Origin: Escarpia spicata | Lineage: Eukaryota > Annelida > Polychaeta > Sabellida > Siboglinidae | Direction of reading: 5' to 3' | Length of the DNA stretch: 64,000 nucleotides | Assembly (NCBI GenBank): GCA_963995525.1 | Contig: OZ023206.1 | Coordinates: 46,639,357 to 46,703,356 of the forward strand | Shown: in pieces, positions 42,556 to 57,814 of the stretch | Position numbering within the stretch: the stretch's first letter is position 1 | How the letters are laid out: each line of letters begins with the position of its first letter | The notes under the pieces: generated by a model | The model's database searches: none | What the model was told of the DNA's origin: nothing | The model's input: the letters and a program-made list of their open reading frames with translations, nothing else | Program-made: the position numbers and the translations under genes

Positions 42556-44012
42556 GTGAGTTGCTATTAATATTAAATATGTATGTTGTATTCGTCTGAT
42601 CAATCACTAGTGTCGTCGCATTATTTCGTAATGTAATAAAAAAAAACATCAATGCATATCAGATAGACACATGGTCCTCATAGCTTTTCTAAAAAATAAG
42701 TACCATACATGTTACTACGTCATAAGTTGATATTCTTTAAAGTTGTAACACTGTTATGTGTATAAGTGCAGTTGTGTACGTATTGAATATTATGTCGTTG
42801 CTTTAGTTTCAGTTAGACGGATTTTTTTGAGATTTTGCATGTCAAATTTGTTATTGATGGGTGGTGTGTAGAAACTATTCCAAGCAAAACTCCTGATATG
42901 CCCTAAAATAAATTACAGGACTATGTGTAATCGGATGCAGATAAATGTGTCATATATTTTGCATGCCAAATAAAAAATTGGTTTTTAGATTTTTAATTTG
43001 AGTACCAGTTATTTTTATAACACAGTTACTGCTAATCAGGCAGCGTGTGCTTGCGGGTAGGTTAACATCTTTGTTTTAATTGGCTCTAATCTCGGCCGAC
43101 ATACATTCAGGGAATAAAATACGACTCGTAGGATCAGAAATGAAACTGAAATAGTGTCAAAACAACCAGTATATATCACGGCCCTCACCTTTTAAGGGGA
43201 ATTTCAGTTTATGGAACGCAAAACGTGATGTGCGCGTAACACGTTAAAAGTAACTGTTGAATCGCTGAAAATATGTCAGCGTGGCAAATATGTCGGTTCA
43301 ACGACCACTGAGTCATCGAATTGCTGACTTGAAGTAAAAGCTGACACACCATGGTTATGTCTTCTCTCATGCCAACAGCATGACAATGCGTATATTACTT
43401 GACAATTCTGCACTATGAAGTCAATGTATTTCGATGGACGTGAATTTCACATTCTGTGCGACATTCGTACTTTTGAACAAACAACAAGTCTTCGAACGCG
43501 CTACGGTGTTTAAGTAACGAAGCTGTGTTTCTAGTATATGCTAAGCATAACTCTCACTGCAGTCAACTACTTTGTTGTTGGTGTCTTCCAATTATTCTCT
43601 GATTGGTGTTTTGACTGGTTTGTATTTGAACACAGTACCATGACTTTAGTTTTTTTATAAAACAATTATCATCTTTACAGAGTATACCGTTGTGCTTTGA
43701 TGCTCATTTGCCAAAGACTTTAGCATTAATTCAAGAGTTATTACTGTTGTTATGTCGATACCTCACTTTTAATCAGTCTTGTCTTGTGCATTAGATAACG
43801 TCATGACAAATGCATACTGTGCTGAGTTTCTTGTAGCATTACGATGTTTATTTACTACATTAATAAGTTAGATTTATAATACAATATTGCCGATAATCGG
43901 GAACGTTATTGGCGTCGTATGTGCCTAACTGAGATTGTCAACAGCTTCGCAAGGTGGTATCGTTAAGATTGTTTCTCTACATGTGACCACTAATCGCGTT
44001 CTTGCGTTGCAG

Positions 44013-44285
44013 TACCGAATCCAGCGACCGACATTCAGCTGACCTCCATAACTGAAGGCGGAGTCACTGTCGGCTGGACGGCTCCCACATCAGGGACGTT
44101 CGCAAAGTACAAAGTGACAGTGAAGGACGGTACCGTTGTGGCGAAGAAAGAAACAGTTGACGACTCCACTGCAACGTCAAAATTAATCACTGGTCTCACT
44201 GCTGGCACAGCCTACACTGTCGCAGTTGTTACTGTGAATAGCAATGGAGATGAGAGTGCAGATCTGCCGGGAACGTTTTCCACAA
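44013..44285 (+). CDS. FN3 exon 4
   Basis: Two changes set it apart: AKKETV for AKTETV and TSKLITGL for TSKAITGL. Its closing sequence has 'gggaacg' like the downstream copies, not 'ggggacg' as in copies 1-3 and 5. Confidence 0.85.
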
Positions 44286-45740
44286 GTGAGTTGCTATTAA
44301 TATTAAATATGTATGTTGTATTCGTCTGATCAATCACTAGTGTCGTCGCATTATTTTGTAATGTAATAAAAAAAATCCATCAATGCATATCAGATAGACA
44401 CATGGTCCTCATAGCTTTTCTAAAAAATAAGTACCATACATGTTACTACGTCATAAGTTGATATTCTTTAAAGTTGTAACACTGTTATGTGTATAAGTGC
44501 AGTTGTGTACGTATTCAATATTATGACGTTGCTTTAGTTTCAGATAGACGGATTTTTTTTTAGATTTTGCATGTCAAATTTGTTATTGATGGGTGGTGTG
44601 TAGAAACTATTCCAAGCAAAACTCCTGATATGCCCTAAAATAAACTACAGGACTATGTGTAATCGGATGCAGATAAATGTGTCATATATTTTGCATGCCA
44701 AATAAAAAATTGGTCTTTATATTTTTTATTTGTGTACCAGCTATTTTTATAACACAGTTACTGCTAATCAGGCAGCGTGTGCTTGCGGGTAGGTTAACAT
44801 CTTTGTTTTATTTGGCTTTAATCTCGGCCGACATACATTCATGGAATAAAATACGACTCGTAGGATCAGAAATGAAACTGAAATAGTGTCAAAACAACCA
44901 GTATATATTACGGCACTCACCTTTTAAGGGGAATTTCAGTTTATGGAACGCAAAACGTGATGTGCGCGTAACACGTTAAAAGTAACTGTTGAATCGCTGA
45001 AAATATGTCAGCGTGGCAAATATGTCGGTTCAACGACCACTGAGTCATCGAATTGCTGACTTGAAGTAAAAGCTGACACACCATGGTTATGTCTTCTCTC
45101 ATGCCAACAGCATGACAATGCGTATATTACTTGACAATTCTGCACTACGAAGTCAAAGTCTTTCGATGGACGTGAATTTCACATTCTGTGCGACATTCGT
45201 ACTTTTGAACAAACAACAAGTCTTTGAACGCGCTACGGTGTTTAAGTAACGAAGCTGTGTTTCTAGTATATGCTAAGCATAACTCTCACTGCAGTCAACT
45301 ACTTTGTTGTTGGTGTCTTCCAATTTTTCTCTGATTCGTGTTTTGACTGGTTTGTATTTGAACACAGTACCGTGACTTAGTTTTTTTCTAAAAAAATTAT
45401 AATCTTTACAGAGTATACCGTTGTGCTTTCATGATCATTTGCCAAAGACTTTAGCATTATTTCAAGATTTACTGTTGTTATGTCGATACCTCACTTTTAA
45501 TCAGTCTTGTCTTGTGCATTAGATAACGTCATGACAAATGCATACTGTGCTGAGTTTCTTGTAGCATTACGATGTTTATTTAATACATTAATAAGTTAGA
45601 TTTATAATACAATATTGCCGATAATCGGGAACGTAATTGGCATCGTATGGGCCTAACTGAGATTGTCAACAGCTTCGCAAGGTGGTATCGTTAAGATTGT
45701 TTCTCTACATGTGACCACTAATCGCGTTCTTGCGTTGCAG

Positions 45741-46013
45741 TACCGAATCCAGCGACCGACATTCAGCTGACCTCCATAACTGAAGGCGGAGTCACTGTCG
45801 GCTGGACGGCTCCCACATCAGGGATGTTCGCAAAGTACAAAGTGACAGTGAAGGACGGTACCGTTGTGGCGAAGACAGAAACAGTTGACGACTCCACTGC
45901 AACGTCAAAAGCAATCACTGGTCTAACTGCTGGCACAGTCTACACTGTTGCAGTTGTTACTGTGAATAGCAATGGAGATGAGAGTGCAGATCTGCCGGGG
46001 ACGTTTTCCACAA
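45741..46013 (+). CDS. FN3 exon 5
   Basis: Changes: SGMFAK for SGTFAK and GTVYTV for GTAYTV. Splice sites and length are unchanged. Confidence 0.85.
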
Positions 46014-47468
46014 GTGAGTTGCTATTAATATTAAATATGTATGTTGTATTCGTCTGATCAATCACTAGTGTCGTCGCATTATTTCGTAATGTAATAAACA
46101 AAATCCATCAATGCATATCAGATAGACACATGGTCCTTATAGCTTTTCTAAAAAATAAGTACCATACATGTTACTACGTCATAAGTTGATATTCGTTAAA
46201 GTTGTAACACTGTTATGTGTATAAGTGCAGTTGTGTACGTATTGAATATTATGACGTTGCTTTAGTTTCAGATACACGGATTTTTTTGAGATTTTGCATG
46301 TCAAATTTGTTATTGATGGGTGGTGTGTAGAAACTATTCCAAGCAAAACTCCTGCTATGCCCTAAAATAAACTACAGGACTATGTGTAATCGGATGCAGA
46401 TAAATGTGTCATATATTTTGCATGCCAAATAATAAATTGGTCTTTAGATTTTTAATTTGTGTACAAGCTATTTTTATAACACAGTTACTGCTAATCAGGC
46501 AGCGTGTGCTTGCGGGTAGGTTAACATCTTTGTTTTAATTGGCTCTAATCTCGGCCGACATACATTCAAGGAATAAAATACGACTCGTAGGATCAGAAAT
46601 GAAACTGAAATAGTGTCAAAACAACCAGTATATATCACGGCCCTCACCTTTTAAGGGGAATTTCAGTTTATGGAACGCAAAACGTGATGTGGCGTAACAC
46701 GTTAAAAGTAACTGTTGAATCGCTGAAAATATGTCAGCGTGGCAAATATGTCGGTTCAACGACCACTGAGTCATCGAATTGCTGACTTGAAGTAAAAGCT
46801 GACACACCATGGTTATGTTTCTCTCATGCCAACAGCATGACAATGCGTATATTACTTGAAAATTCTGCACTATGAAGTCAAGGTCTTTCGATGGACGTGA
46901 ATTTCACATTCTGTGCGACATTCGTACTTTTGAACAAACAACAAGTCTTCGAACGCGCTACGGTGTTTAAGTAACGAAGCCGTGTTTCTAGTATATGCTA
47001 AGCATAACTCTCACTGCAGTCAACTACTTTGTTGTTGGTGTCTTCCAATTTTTCTCTGATTCGTGTTTTCACTGGTTTGTATTTGAACACAGTACCGTGA
47101 CTTAGTTTTTTTCTAAAACAATTATAATCTTTACAGAGTATACCGTTGTGCTTTCATGATCATTTGCCAAAGACTTTAGCATTATTTCAAGAGTTAGTAC
47201 TGTTGTTATGTCGATACCTCACTTTTAATCAGTCTTGTCTTGTGCATTAGATAACGTCATGACAAATGCATACTGTGCTGAGTTTCTTGTAGCATTACGA
47301 TGTTTATTTAATACATTAATAAGTTAGATTTAGAATACAATATTGCCGATAATCGGGAACGTAATTGGCATCGTATGGGCCTAACTGAGATTGTCAACAG
47401 CTTCGCAAGGTGGTATCGTTAAGATTGTTTCTCTACATGTGACCACTAATCGCGTTCTTGCGTTGCAG

Positions 47469-47741
47469 TACCGAATCCAGCGACCGACATTCAGCTGACC
47501 TCCATAACTGAAGGCGGAGTCACTGTCGGCTGGACGGCTCCCACATCAGGGACGTTCGCAAAGTACAAAGTGACAGTGAAGGACGGTACCGTTGTGGCGA
47601 AGACAGAAACAGTTGACGACTCCACTGCAACGTCAAAAGCAATCACTGGTCTCACTGCTGGCACAGCCTACACTGTCGCAGTTGTTACTGTGAATAGCAA
47701 TGGAGATGAGAGTGCAGATCTGCCGGGAACGTTTACCACAA
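47469..47741 (+). CDS. FN3 exon 6
   Basis: Ends GTFTTS where the rest have GTFSTS. The intron after it lacks an 18-bp segment (gtgatgtgcgcgtaacac) present in most other units. Confidence 0.85.
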
Positions 47742-49181
47742 GTGAGTTGCTATTAATATTAAATATGTATGTTGTATTCGTCTGATCAATCACTAGTGTC
47801 GTCGCATTATTTCGTAATGTAATAAAAAAAATCCATCAATGCATATCAGATAGACACAATTTCCTCATAGCTTTTCTAAAAAATAAGTACCATACATGTT
47901 ACTACGTCATAAGTTGATATTCTTTAAAGTTGTAACACTGTTATGTGTATAAGTGCAGTTGTGTACGTATTGAATATTATGACGTTGCTTTAGTTTCAGA
48001 TACACGGATTTTTTTGAGATTTTGCATGTCAAATTTTTTATTGATGGGTGGTGTGTAGAAACTATTCCAAGCAAAACTCCTGATATGCCCTAAAATAAAC
48101 TACAGGACTATGTGTAATCGGATGCAGATAAATGTGTCATATATTTTGCATGCCAAATAAAAAATTGGTCTTTAGATTTTTTATTTTGTGTACCAGCTAT
48201 TTTTATAACACAGTTACTGCTAATCAGGCAGCGTGTGCTTGCGGGTAGGTTAACATCTTTGTTTTAATTGGCTTTAATCTCGGCCGACATACATTCAAGG
48301 AATAAAATACGACTCGTAGGATCAGAAATGAAACTGAAATAGTGTCAAAACAACCAGTATATATCACGGCCCTCACCTTTTAAGGGGAATTTCAGTTTAT
48401 GGAACGCAAAACGTTAAAAGTAACTGTTGAATCGCTGAAAATATGTCAGCGTGGCAAATATGTCGGTTCAACGACCACTGAGTCATCGAATTGCTGACTT
48501 GAAGTAAAAGCTGACACACCATGGTTATGTCTTCTCTCATGCCAACAGCATGACAATGCGTATATTACTTAAAAATTCTGCACTATGAAGTCAAGGTCTT
48601 TCGATGGATGTGAATTTCACATTCTGTGCGACATTCGTACTTTTGAACAAACAACAAGTCTTCGAACGCGCTACGTTGTTTAAGTAACGAAGCTGTGTTT
48701 CTAGTATATGCTAAGCATAACTCTCACTGCAGTCAACTACTTTGTTGTTGGTGTCTTCCAATTTTTCTCTGATTGGTGTTTTGACTGGTTTGTATTTGAA
48801 CACAGTACCGTGACTTAGTTTTTTTCTAAAACAATTATAATCTTTACAGAGTATACCGTTGTGCTATCATGATCATTTGCCAAAGACTTTAGAATTATTT
48901 CAAGAGTTATTACTGTTGTTATGTCGATACCTCACTTTTAATCAGTCTTGTCTTGTGCATTAGATAACGTCATGACAAATGAATACTGTGCTGAGTTTCT
49001 TGTAGCATTACGATGTTTATTTAATACATTAATAAGTTAGATTTATAATACAATATTGCCGATAATCGGGAACGTAATTGGCATCGTATGGGCCTAACTG
49101 AGATTGTCAACAGCTTCGCAAGGTGGTATCGTTAAGATTGTTTCTCTACATGTGACCACTAATCGCGTTCTTGCGTTGCAG

Positions 49182-49454
49182 TACCGAATCCAGCGACCGA
49201 CATTCAGCTGACCTCCATAACTGAAGGCGGAGTCACTGTCGGCTGGACGGCTCCCACATCAGGGACGTTCGCAAAGTACAAAGTGACAGTGAAGGACGGT
49301 ACCGTTGTGGCGAAGACAGAAACAGTTGACGACTCCACTGCAACATCAAAAGCAATCACTGGTCTCACTGCTGGCACAGCCTACACTGTCGCAGTTGTTA
49401 CTGTGAATAGCAATGGAGATGAGAGTGCAGATCTGCCGGGAACGTTTTCCACAA
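49182..49454 (+). CDS. FN3 exon 7
   Basis: Encodes the consensus domain. It uses ACA rather than ACG in 'gcaacatcaaa', a marker shared by copies 7 to 15, and 'gagttgccattaat' at the donor side, a marker shared with copies 8, 9, 11, 14 and 15. Confidence 0.85.
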
Positions 49455-50912
49455 GTGAGTTGCCATTAATATTAAATATGTATGTTGGATTCGTCTGATC
49501 AATCACTAGTGTCGTCGCATTATTTCGTAATGTAATAAAAAAAATCCATCAATGCATATCAGATAGACACATGGTCCTCATAGCTTTTCAAAAAAATAAG
49601 TACCATACATGTTACTACGTCATAAGTTGATATTCTTTAAAGTTGTAACACTGTTATGTGTATCAGTGCAGTTGTGTACGTATTGAATATTATGACGTTG
49701 CTTTAGTTTCAGATACACGGATTTTTTTGAGATTTTGCATGTCAAATTTGTTATTGATGGGTGGTGTGTAGAAACTATTCCAAGCAAAACTCCTGATATG
49801 CCCTAAAATAAACTACAGGACTATGTGTAATCGGATGCAGATAAATGTGTCATATATTTTGCATGCCAAATAAAAAATTGGTCTTTAGATTTTTTATTTG
49901 TGTACCAGCTATTTTTATAACACAGTTACTGCTAATCAGGCAGCGTGTGCTTGCGGGTAGGTTAACGTCTTTGTTTTAATTGGCTCTAATCTCGGCCGAC
50001 ATACATTCAAGGAATAAAATACGACTCGTAGGATCAGAAATGAAACTGAAATAGTGTCAAAACAACCAGTATATATCACGGCCCTCACCTTTTAAGGGGA
50101 ATTTCAGTTTATGGAACGCAAAACGTGATGTGCGCGTAACACGTTAAAAGTAACTGTTGAATCGCTGAAAATATGTCAGCGTGGCAAATATATCGGTTCA
50201 ACGACCACTGAGTCATCGAATTGCTGACTTGAAGTAAAAGCTGACACACCATGGTTATGTCTTCTCTCATGCCAACAGCATGACAATGCGTATATTACTT
50301 GAAAATTCTGCACAATGAAGTCAAGGTCTTTCGATGGACGCGAATTTCACATTCTGTGCGACATTCGTACTTTTGAACAAACAACAAGTCTTCGAACGCG
50401 CTACGGTGTTTAAGTAACGAAGCTGTGTTTCTAGTATATGCTAAGCATAACTCTCTCTGCAGTCAACTTCTTTGTTGTTGGTGTCTTCCAATTTTTCTCT
50501 GATTGGTGTTTTGACTAGTTTGTATTTGAACACAGTACCGTGACTTAGTTTTTTTTCTAAAACAATTATAATCTTTACAGAGTATACCGTTGTGCTATCA
50601 TGATCATTTGCCAAAGACTTTAGCATTATTTCAAGAGTTATTACTGTTGTTATGTCGATACCTCACTTTTAATCAGTCTTGTCTTGTGCATTAGATAACG
50701 TCATGACAAATGAATACTGTGCTGAGTTTCTTGTAGCATTACGATGTTTATTTAATACATTAATAAGTTAGATTTATAATACAATATTGCCGATAATCGG
50801 GAACGTAATTGGCATCGTATGGGCCTAACTGAGATTGTCAACAGCTTCGCAAAGTGGTATCGTTAAGATTGTTTCTCTACATGTGACCACTAATCGCGTT
50901 CTTGCGTTGCAG

Positions 50913-51185
50913 TACCGAATCCAGCGACCGACATTCAGCTGACCTCCATAACTGAAGGCGGAGTCACTGTCGGCTGGACGGCTCCCACATCAGGGACGTT
51001 CGCAAAGTACAAAGTGACAGTGAAGGACGGTACCGTTGTGGCGAAGACAGAAACAGTTGACGACTCCACTGCAACATCAAAAGCAATCACTGGTCTCACT
51101 GCTGGCACAGCCTACACTGTCGCAGTTGTTACTGTGAATAGCAATGGAGATGAGAGTGCAGATCTGCCGGGAACGTTTTCCACAA
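50913..51185 (+). CDS. FN3 exon 8
   Basis: Protein identical to copy 7. Its following intron repeats the 18-bp deletion seen after copy 6, pointing to duplication in two-unit blocks. Confidence 0.85.
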
Positions 51186-52624
51186 GTGAGTTGCCATTAA
51201 TATTAAATATGTATGTTGGATTCGTCTGATCAATCACTAGTGTCGTCGCATTATTTCGTAATGTAATAAAAAAAATCCATCAATGCATATCAGATAGACA
51301 CATGGTCCTCATAGCTTTTCTAAAAAATAAGTACCATACATGTTACTACGTCATAAGTTGATATTCTTTAAAGTTGTAACACTGTTATGTGTATCAGTGC
51401 AGTTGTGTACGTATTGAATATTATGACGTTGCTTTAGTTTCAGATACACGGATTTTTTTGAGATTTTGCATGTCAAATTTGTTATTGATGGGTGGTGTGT
51501 AGAAACTATTCCAAGCAAAACTCCTGATATGCCCTAAAATAAACTACAGGACTATGTGTAATCGGATGCAGATAAATGTGTCATATATTTTGCATGCCAA
51601 ATAAAAAATTGGTCTTTAGATTTTTTATTTGTGTACCAGCTATTTTTATAACACAGTTACTGCTAATCAGGCAGCGTGTGCTTGCGGGTAGGTTAACGTC
51701 TTTGTTTTAATTGGCTCTAATCTCGGCCGACATACATTCAAGGAATAAAATACGACTCGTAGGATCAGAAATGAAACTGAAATAGTGTCAAAACAACCAG
51801 TATATATCACGGCCCTCACCTTTTAAGGGGAATTTCAGTTTATGGAACGCAAAACGTTAAACGTAACTGTTGAATCGCTGAAAATATGTCAGCGTGGCAA
51901 ATATGTCGGTTCAACGACCACTGAGTCATCGAATTGCTGACTTGAAGTAAAAGCTGACACACCATGGTTATGTCTTCTCTCATGCCAACAGCATGACAAT
52001 GCGTATATTACTTAAAAATTCTGCACTATGAAGTCAAGGTCTTTCGATGGATGTGAATTTCACATTCTGTGCGACATTCGTACTTTTGAACAAACAACAA
52101 GTCTTCGAACGCGCTACGTTGTTTAAGTAACGAAGCTGTGTTTCTAGTATATGCTAAGCATAACTCTCACTGCAGTCAACTACTTTGTTGTTGGTGTCTT
52201 CCAATTTTTCTCTGATTGGTGTTTTGACTGGTTTGTATTTGAACACAGTACCGTGACTTAGTTTTTTTCTAAAACAATTATAATCTTTACAGAGTATACC
52301 GTTGTGCTATCATGATCATTTGCCAAAGACTTTAGCATTATTTCAAGAGTTATTACTGTTGTTATGTCGATACCTCACTTTTAATCAGTCTTGTCTTGTG
52401 CATTAGATAACGTCATGACAAATGAATACTGTGCTGAGTTTCTTGTAGCATTACGATGTTTATTTAATACATTAATAAGTTAGATTTATAATACAATATT
52501 GCCGATAATCGGGAACGTAATTGGCATCGTATGGGCCTAACTGAGATTGTCAACAGCTTCGCAAGGTGGTATCGTTAAGATTGTTTCTCTACATGTGACC
52601 ACTAATCGCGTTCTTGCGTTGCAG

Positions 52625-52897
52625 TACCGAATCCAGCGACCGACATTCAGCTGACCTCCATAACTGAAGGCGGAGTCACTGTCGGCTGGACGGCTCCCAC
52701 ATCAGGGACGTTCGCAAAGTACAAAGTGACAGTGAAGGACGGTACCGTTGTGGCGAAGACAGAAACAGTTGACGACTCCACTGCAACATCAAAAGCAATC
52801 ACTGGTCTCACTGCTGGCACAGCCTACACTGTCGCAGTTGTTACTGTGAATAGCAATGGAGATGAGAGTGCAGATCTGCCGGGAACGTTTTCCACAA
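52625..52897 (+). CDS. FN3 exon 9
   Basis: Protein identical to copies 7 and 8. Its following intron shares 'atatatcggttc', 'cacaatgaag' and 'gacgcgaatttc' with the intron after copy 7. Confidence 0.85.
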
Positions 52898-54355
52898 GTG
52901 AGTTGCCATTAATATTAAATATGTATGTTGGATTCGTCTGATCAATCACTAGTGTCGTCGCATTATTTCGTAATGTAATAAAAAAAATCCATCAATGCAT
53001 ATCAGATAGACACATGGTCCTCATAGCTTTTCAAAAAAATAAGTACCATACATGTTACTACGTCATAAGTTGATATTCTTTAAAGTTGTAACACTGTTAT
53101 GTGTATCAGTGCAGTTGTGTACGTATTGAATATTATGACGTTGCTTTAGTTTCAGATACACGGATTTTTTTTAGATTTTGCATGTCAAATTTGTTATTGA
53201 TGGGTGGTGTGTAGAAACTATTCCAAGCAAAACTCCTGATATGCCCTAAAATAAACTACAGGACTATGTGTAATCGGATGCAGATAAATGTGTCATATAT
53301 TTTGCATGCCAAATAAAAAATTGGTCTTTAGATTTTTTATTTGTGTACCAGCTATTTTTATAACACAGTTACTGCTAATCAGGCAGCGTGTGCTTGCGGG
53401 TAGGTTAACGTCTTTGTTTTAATTGGCTCTAATCTCGGCCGACATACATTCAAGGAATAAAATACGACTCGTAGGATCAGAAATGAAACTGAAATAGTGT
53501 CAAAACAACCAGTATATATCACGGCCCTCACCTTTTAAGGGGAATTTCAGTTTATGGAACGCAAAACGTGATGTGCGCGTAACACGTTAAAAGTAACTGT
53601 TGAATCGCTGAAAATATGTCAGCGTGGCAAATATATCGGTTCAACGACCACTGAGTCATCGAATTGCTGACTTGAAGTAAAAGCTGACACACCATGGTTA
53701 TGTCTTCTCTCATGCCAACAGCATGACAATGCGTATATTACTTGAAAATTCTGCACAATGAAGTCAAGGTCTTTCGATGGACGCGAATTTCACATTCTGT
53801 GCGACATTCGTACTTTTGAACAAACAACAAGTCTTCGAACGCGCTACGGTGTTTAAGTAACGAAGCTGTGTTTCTAGTATATGCTAAGCATAACTCTCTC
53901 TGCAGTCAACTTCTTTGTTGTTGGTGTCTTCCAATTTTTCTCTGATTGGTGTTTTGACTGGTTTGTATTTGAACACAGTACCGTGACTTAGTTTTTTTTC
54001 TAAAACAATTATAATCTTTACAGAGTATACCGTTGTGCTTTCATGATCATTTGCCAAAGACTTTAGCATTATTTCAAGAGTTATTACTGTTGTTATGTGG
54101 ATACCTCACTTTCAATCAGTCTTGTCTTGTGCATTAGATAACGTCATGACAAATGCATACTGTGCTGAGTTTCTTGTAGCATTACGATGTTTATTTACTA
54201 CATTAATAAGTTAGATTTAGAATACAATATTGCCGATAATCAGGAACGTTATTGGCATCGTATGGGCCTAACTGAGATTGTCAACAGCTTCGCAAGGTGG
54301 TATCGTTAAGATTGTTTCTCTACATGTGACCACTAATCGCGTTCTTGCGTTGCAG

Positions 54356-54628
54356 TACCGAATCCAGCGACCGACATTCAGCTGACCTCCATAACTGAAG
54401 GCGGAGTCACTGTCGGCTGGACGGCTCCCACATCAGGGACGTTCGCAAAGTACAAAGTGACAGTGAATGACGGTACCGTTGTGGCGAAGACAGAAACAGT
54501 TGACGACTCCACTGCAACATCAAAAGCAATCACTGGTCTCACTGCTGGCACAGCCTACACTGTCGCAGTTGTTACTGTGAATAGCAATGGAGATGAGAGT
54601 GCAGATCTGCCGGGAACGTTTTCCACAA
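54356..54628 (+). CDS. FN3 exon 10
   Basis: One change, TVNDGT for TVKDGT (AAT for AAG). Confidence 0.85.
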
Positions 54629-56084
54629 GTGAGTTGCTATTAATATTAAATATGTATGTTGTATTCGTCTGATCAATCACTAGTGTCGTCGCATTATTTC
54701 GTAATGTAATAAAACAAATCCATCAATGCATATCAGATAGACACATGGTCCTCATAGCTTTTCTAAAAAATAAGTACCATACATGTTACTACGTCATAAG
54801 TTGATATTCTTTAAAGTTGTAACACTGTTATGTGTATAAGTGCAGTTGTGTACATATTGAATATTATGACGTTGCTTTAGTTTCAGATACACGGATTTTT
54901 TTGAGATTTTGCATGTCAATTTTTTATTGATGGGTGGTGTGTAGAAACTATTCCAAGCAGAACTCCTGATATGCCCTAAAATAAACTACAGGACTATGTG
55001 TAATCGGATGCAGATAAATGTGTCATATATTTTGCATGCCAAATACAAAATTGGTCTTTAGATTTTTTATTTGTGTACCAGCTATTTTTATAACACAGTT
55101 ACTGCTAATCAGGCAGCGTGTGCTTGCGGGTAGGTTAACATCTTTGTTTTAATTGGCTCTAATCTCGGCCGACATACATTCAAGGAATAAAATAAGACTC
55201 GTAGGATCAGAAATGAAACTGAAATAGTGTCAAAACAACCAGTATATATCACGGCCCTCACCTTTTAAGGGGAATTTCAGTTAATGGAACGCAAAACGTA
55301 ATGTGCGCGTAACACGTTAAAAGTAACTGTTGAATCGCTGAAAATATGTCAGCGTGGCAAATATGTCGGTTCAACGACCACTGAGTCATCGAATTGCTGA
55401 CTTGAAGTAAAAGCTGACACACCATGGTTATGTCTTCTCTCATGCCAACAGCATGAAAATGCGTATATTACTTGAAAATTCTGCACTATGAAGTCAAGGT
55501 CTTTCGATGGACGTGAATTTCACATTCTGTGCGACATTCGTACTTTTGAACAAACAACAAGTCTTCGAACGCGCTACGTTGTTTAAGTAACGAAGCTGTG
55601 TTTCTAGTATATGCTAAGCATAACTCTCACTGCAGTCAACTACTTTGTTGTTGGTGTCTTCCAATTTTTCTCTGATTGGTGTTTTGACTGGTTTGTATTT
55701 GAACACAGTACCGTGACTTAGTTTTTTTCTAAAACAATTATAATCTTTACAGAGTATACCGTTGTGCTATCATGATCATTTGCCAAAGACTTTAGCATTA
55801 TTTCAAGAGTTATTACTGTTGTTATGTCGATACCTCACTTTTAATCAGTCTTGTCTTGTGCATTAGATAACGTCATGACAAATGAATACTGTGCTGAGTT
55901 TCTTGTAGCATTACGATGTTTATTTAATACATTAATAAGTTAGATTTAGAATACAATATTGCCGATAATCGGGAACGTAATTGGCATCGTATGGGCCTAA
56001 CTGAGATTGTCAACAGCTTCGCAAGGTGGTATCGTTAAGATTGTTTCTCTACATGTGACCACTAATCGCGTTCTTGCGTTGCAG

Positions 56085-56357
56085 TACCGAATCCAGCGAC
56101 CGACATTCAGCTGACCTCCATAACTGAAGGCGGAGTCACTGTCGGCTGGACGGCTCCCACATCAGGGACGTTCGCAAAGTACAAAGTGACAGTGAAGGAC
56201 GGTACCGTTGTGGCCAAGACAGAAACAGTTGACGACTCCACTGCAACATCAAAAGCAATCACTGGTCTCACTGCTGGCACAGCCTACACTGTCGCAGTTG
56301 TTACTGTGAATAGCAATGGAGATGAGAGTGCATATCTGCCGGGAACGTTTTCCACAA
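56085..56357 (+). CDS. FN3 exon 11
   Basis: Has ESAYLPG where the others have ESADLPG, removing an acidic residue in the last loop, and GCC for GCG in VVAK. Confidence 0.85.
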
Positions 56358-57814
56358 GTGAGTTGCCATTAATATTAAATATGTATGTTGTATTCGTCTG
56401 ATCAATCACTAGTGTCGTCGCATTATTTCGTAATGTAATAAAAAAAATCCATCAATGCATATCAGATAGACACATGGTCCTCATAGCTTTTCTAAAAAAT
56501 AAGTACCATACATGTTACTACGTGATAAGTTGATATTCTTTAAAGTTGTAACACTGTTATGTGTATCAGTGCAGTTGTGTACGTATTGAATATTATGACG
56601 TTGCTTTAGTTTCAGATACACGGATTTTTTTGAGATTTTGCATGTCAAATTTGTTATTGATGGGTGGTGTGTAGAAACTATTCCAAGCAAAACTCCTGAT
56701 ATGCCCTAAAATAAACTACAGGACTATGTGTAATCGGATGCAGATAAATGTGTCATATATTTTGCATGCCAAATAAAAAATTGGTCTTTAGATTTTTTAT
56801 TTGTGTACCAGCTATTTTTATAACACAGTTACTGCTAATCAGGCAGCGTGTGCTTGCGGGTAGGTTAACGTCTTTGTTTTAATTGGCTCTAATCTCGGCC
56901 GACATACATTCAAGGAATAAAATACGACTCGTAGGATCAGAAATGAAACTGAAATAGTGTCAAAACAACCAGTATATATCACGGCCCTCACCTTTTAAGG
57001 GGAATTTCAGTTTATGGAACGCAAAACGTGATGTGCGCGTAACACGTTAAAAGTAACTGTTGAATCGCTGAAAATATGTCAGCGTGGCAAATATATCGGT
57101 TCAACGACCACTGAGTCATCGAATTGCTGACTTGAAGTAAAAGCTGACACACCATGTTTATGTCTTCTCTCATGCCAACAGCATGACAATGCGTATATTA
57201 CTTGAAAATTCTGCACAATGAAGTCAAGGTCTTTCGATGGACGCGAATTTCACATTCTGTGCGACATTCGTACTTTTGAACAAACAACAAGTCTTCGAAC
57301 GCGCTACGGTGTTTAAGTAACGAAGCTGTGTTTCTAGTATATGCTAAGCATAACTCTCTCTGCAGTCAACTTCTTTGTTGTTGGTGTCTTCCAATTTTTC
57401 TCTGATTGGTGTTTTGACTGGTTTGTATTTGAACACAGTACCGTGACTTAGTTTTTTTCTAAAACAATTATAATCTTTACAGAGTATACCGTTGTGCTTT
57501 CATGATCATTTGCCAAAGACTTTAACATTATTTCAAGAGTTATTACTGTTGTTATGTCGATACCTCACTTTTAATCAGTCTTGTCTTGTGCATTAGATAA
57601 CGTCATGACAAATGCATACTGTGCTGAGTTTCTTGTAGCATTACGATGTTTATTTAATACATTAATAAGTTAAATTTACAATACAATATTGCCGATAATC
57701 GGGAACGTAATTGGCATCGTATGGGCCTAACTGAGATTGTCAACAGCTTCGCCATGTGGTATCGTTAAGATTGTTTCTCTACATGTGACCACTAATCGCG
57801 TTCTTGCGTTGCAG

